From the NCBI GenBank assembly GCA_009929485.1, contig SAAJ01000007.1, positions 1-64,000 of the forward strand: DNA of 64,000 bases, in the 5' to 3' direction. Source of the DNA: Negativicutes bacterium. GTDB lineage: Bacteria > Bacillota > Negativicutes > Anaeromusales > Anaeromusaceae. A program made the translations under genes and the position numbers. Shown piece after piece: positions 63,481-64,000 of the stretch (position 1 is the first letter of the stretch; each line of letters begins with the position of its first letter). The notes under the pieces are model-generated. The model made no database searches and was not told the DNA's origin. It saw only the letters and a program-made list of their open reading frames with translations.

Positions 63481-63864
63481 TTATTGCTCGATATTCACTT
63501 TTTCAATATCCTCTTCTCTTCGTAAAGCATCCCAGCCGTCCTTCAAGACAAAAACCTTCTCAAAATTGCGGCATGCCAAGACCTGGGCAATGCGTATGCT
63601 GTATTTATCTTCCGGGCAAGCACAAAAGATAACATAGGCTTTTTCCGTATCAGCCGTCTTCAAAAAAGATTCCAAAGCTTCCTCGTTTTTCGGATTGAGC
63701 CAAATTTCGCCTGGTATTTCTTGCCGGCTCAGGCTTCGACTTTTTACGGAACGTACGTCAAGAAGCATTACATTGTCCTTAGCCGCCAAATACTGATCAA
63801 TATCAATAAACCGCACCTCGTCTCCTTGCGCAGCAGCGGAAACCGCAAAAAGGAAGAACGCCAA
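63481..63864 (-). CDS. Periplasmic rhodanese-like protein
   Basis: A secreted single-domain rhodanese. VMLLDVRSVKSRSLSRQEIPG is the N-terminal strand, and the active-site loop is VIFCACPEDKYSIRIA with Cys-Ala-Cys-Pro. The listed start is a TTG giving AFFLFAVSAAAQGDE, a signal peptide without a basic end. The in-frame codons just upstream read V-K-K-H-I-I-C-F, completing a proper signal sequence right behind AAAGGTG, but none of ATG, GTG or TTG is there. The true start is uncertain. Confidence 0.75.
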   Translation of the reverse strand: MAFFLFAVSAAAQGDEVRFIDIDQYLAAKDNVMLLDVRSVKSRSLSRQEIPGEIWLNPKNEEALESFLKTADTEKAYVIFCACPEDKYSIRIAQVLACRNFEKVFVLKDGWDALRREEDIEKVNIEQ

Positions 63865-63952
63865 AAAGCAAATAATATGTTTCTTTACAGCACCTTTCCC
63901 TTACCTTTTTGAAATTTATTTCTTATTATATCATACTACTGCACTGTTTTCC

Positions 63953-64000
63953 TTATGACCACCAGCCTATATTCTCCCATAATCGTTCCATCATCCAATT
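63953..64000 (-). CDS. C-terminal end of an upstream gene, cut by the window edge
   Basis: The minus frame ending at TAA (63953-63955) reads NWMMERLWENIGWWS up to the edge. It could be the end of a gene on the minus strand ahead of the rhodanese gene. Too short to identify; it may also be an accidental frame. Confidence 0.3.
   Translation of the reverse strand, partial: NWMMERLWENIGWWS

Overview
The window reads as chromosome of an anaerobic, diderm Firmicute, most likely a Negativicute of the Sporomusaceae type. CodY, PduO-type adenosyltransferase, DUF134 regulators and Firmicute-style SD/-35/-10 signals sit beside outer-membrane biology: an RND efflux pair and a TonB-dependent receptor. 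Anaerobic life shows in class III ribonucleotide reductase, desulfoferrodoxin, rubrerythrin and rubredoxin modules, radical SAM enzymes and the futalosine enzyme MqnE. No rRNA, tRNA, CRISPR array, prophage or intact insertion sequence was seen; one IS3-like remnant is present.

Layout. 0.1-5 kb (minus): an EF-G paralogue, then M42 peptidase, gamma-carbonic anhydrase, ndk and cobalamin adenosyltransferase. 5-9 kb (plus): an ArsR repressor, a CoA-disulfide-reductase/rhodanese/TusA/DsrE fusion and a TSCPD protein, a sulfane-sulfur cassette. 9-15.6 kb: aminotransferase, a 27-codon gene with its own terminator, a DUF4405 membrane protein and an RND pump. 15.8-21.4 kb is an ion and osmotic block: an ArsB/NhaD transporter behind a short leader motif, a ClC channel with a TrkA-C domain, a DapB-like gene behind the same leader motif plus a c-di-AMP riboswitch, and a DUF389 protein. 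21.6-26.9 kb: IS remnant, thioesterase, soluble MCP-like protein, nrdD (with a fused redoxin), nrdG and codY.

27-36.6 kb is a metallocofactor region: DUF1847, Mrp/NBP35, two ferredoxin-containing MinD ATPases, TSCPD, three NifX-like proteins, a NifU-like scaffold, an ABC exporter, a shortened PaaK-like CoA-ligase relative, a DUF134 regulator and an MBL-fold protein. The make-up recalls the orange-protein (ORP) systems of Desulfovibrio, but no sigma-54 regulator is seen. Instead, palindromes of the form GAAA-N4-TTTC sit on divergent promoters, one of which seems to drive a roughly 107-nt untranslated RNA.

36.7-49.8 kb: GntP permease divergent from a CdaR regulator, mqnE, redox-stress genes, a znuACB-like metal importer ending in a TonB receptor, another DUF134 regulator, a DUF5320 protein, split UxaA-type dehydratase subunits and a decayed ORF. 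49.9-64 kb: a CDF-NifX fusion, phosphatidylserine decarboxylase, two radical SAM proteins (one a SCIFF-maturase relative without a visible precursor), a C-GCAxxG-C-C protein, a NADH-oxidase-like flavoprotein, a CdaR-domain MCP next to L-lactate permease, katG divergent from desulfoferrodoxin, cupin, TrmO and a periplasmic rhodanese. Three related 50-115 bp elements lie at 49.7, 59.1 and 62.8 kb.

Many starts were moved inward from the longest reading frame on the basis of Shine-Dalgarno position; several use TTG or GTG. All family calls come from motif recognition, without database searches.
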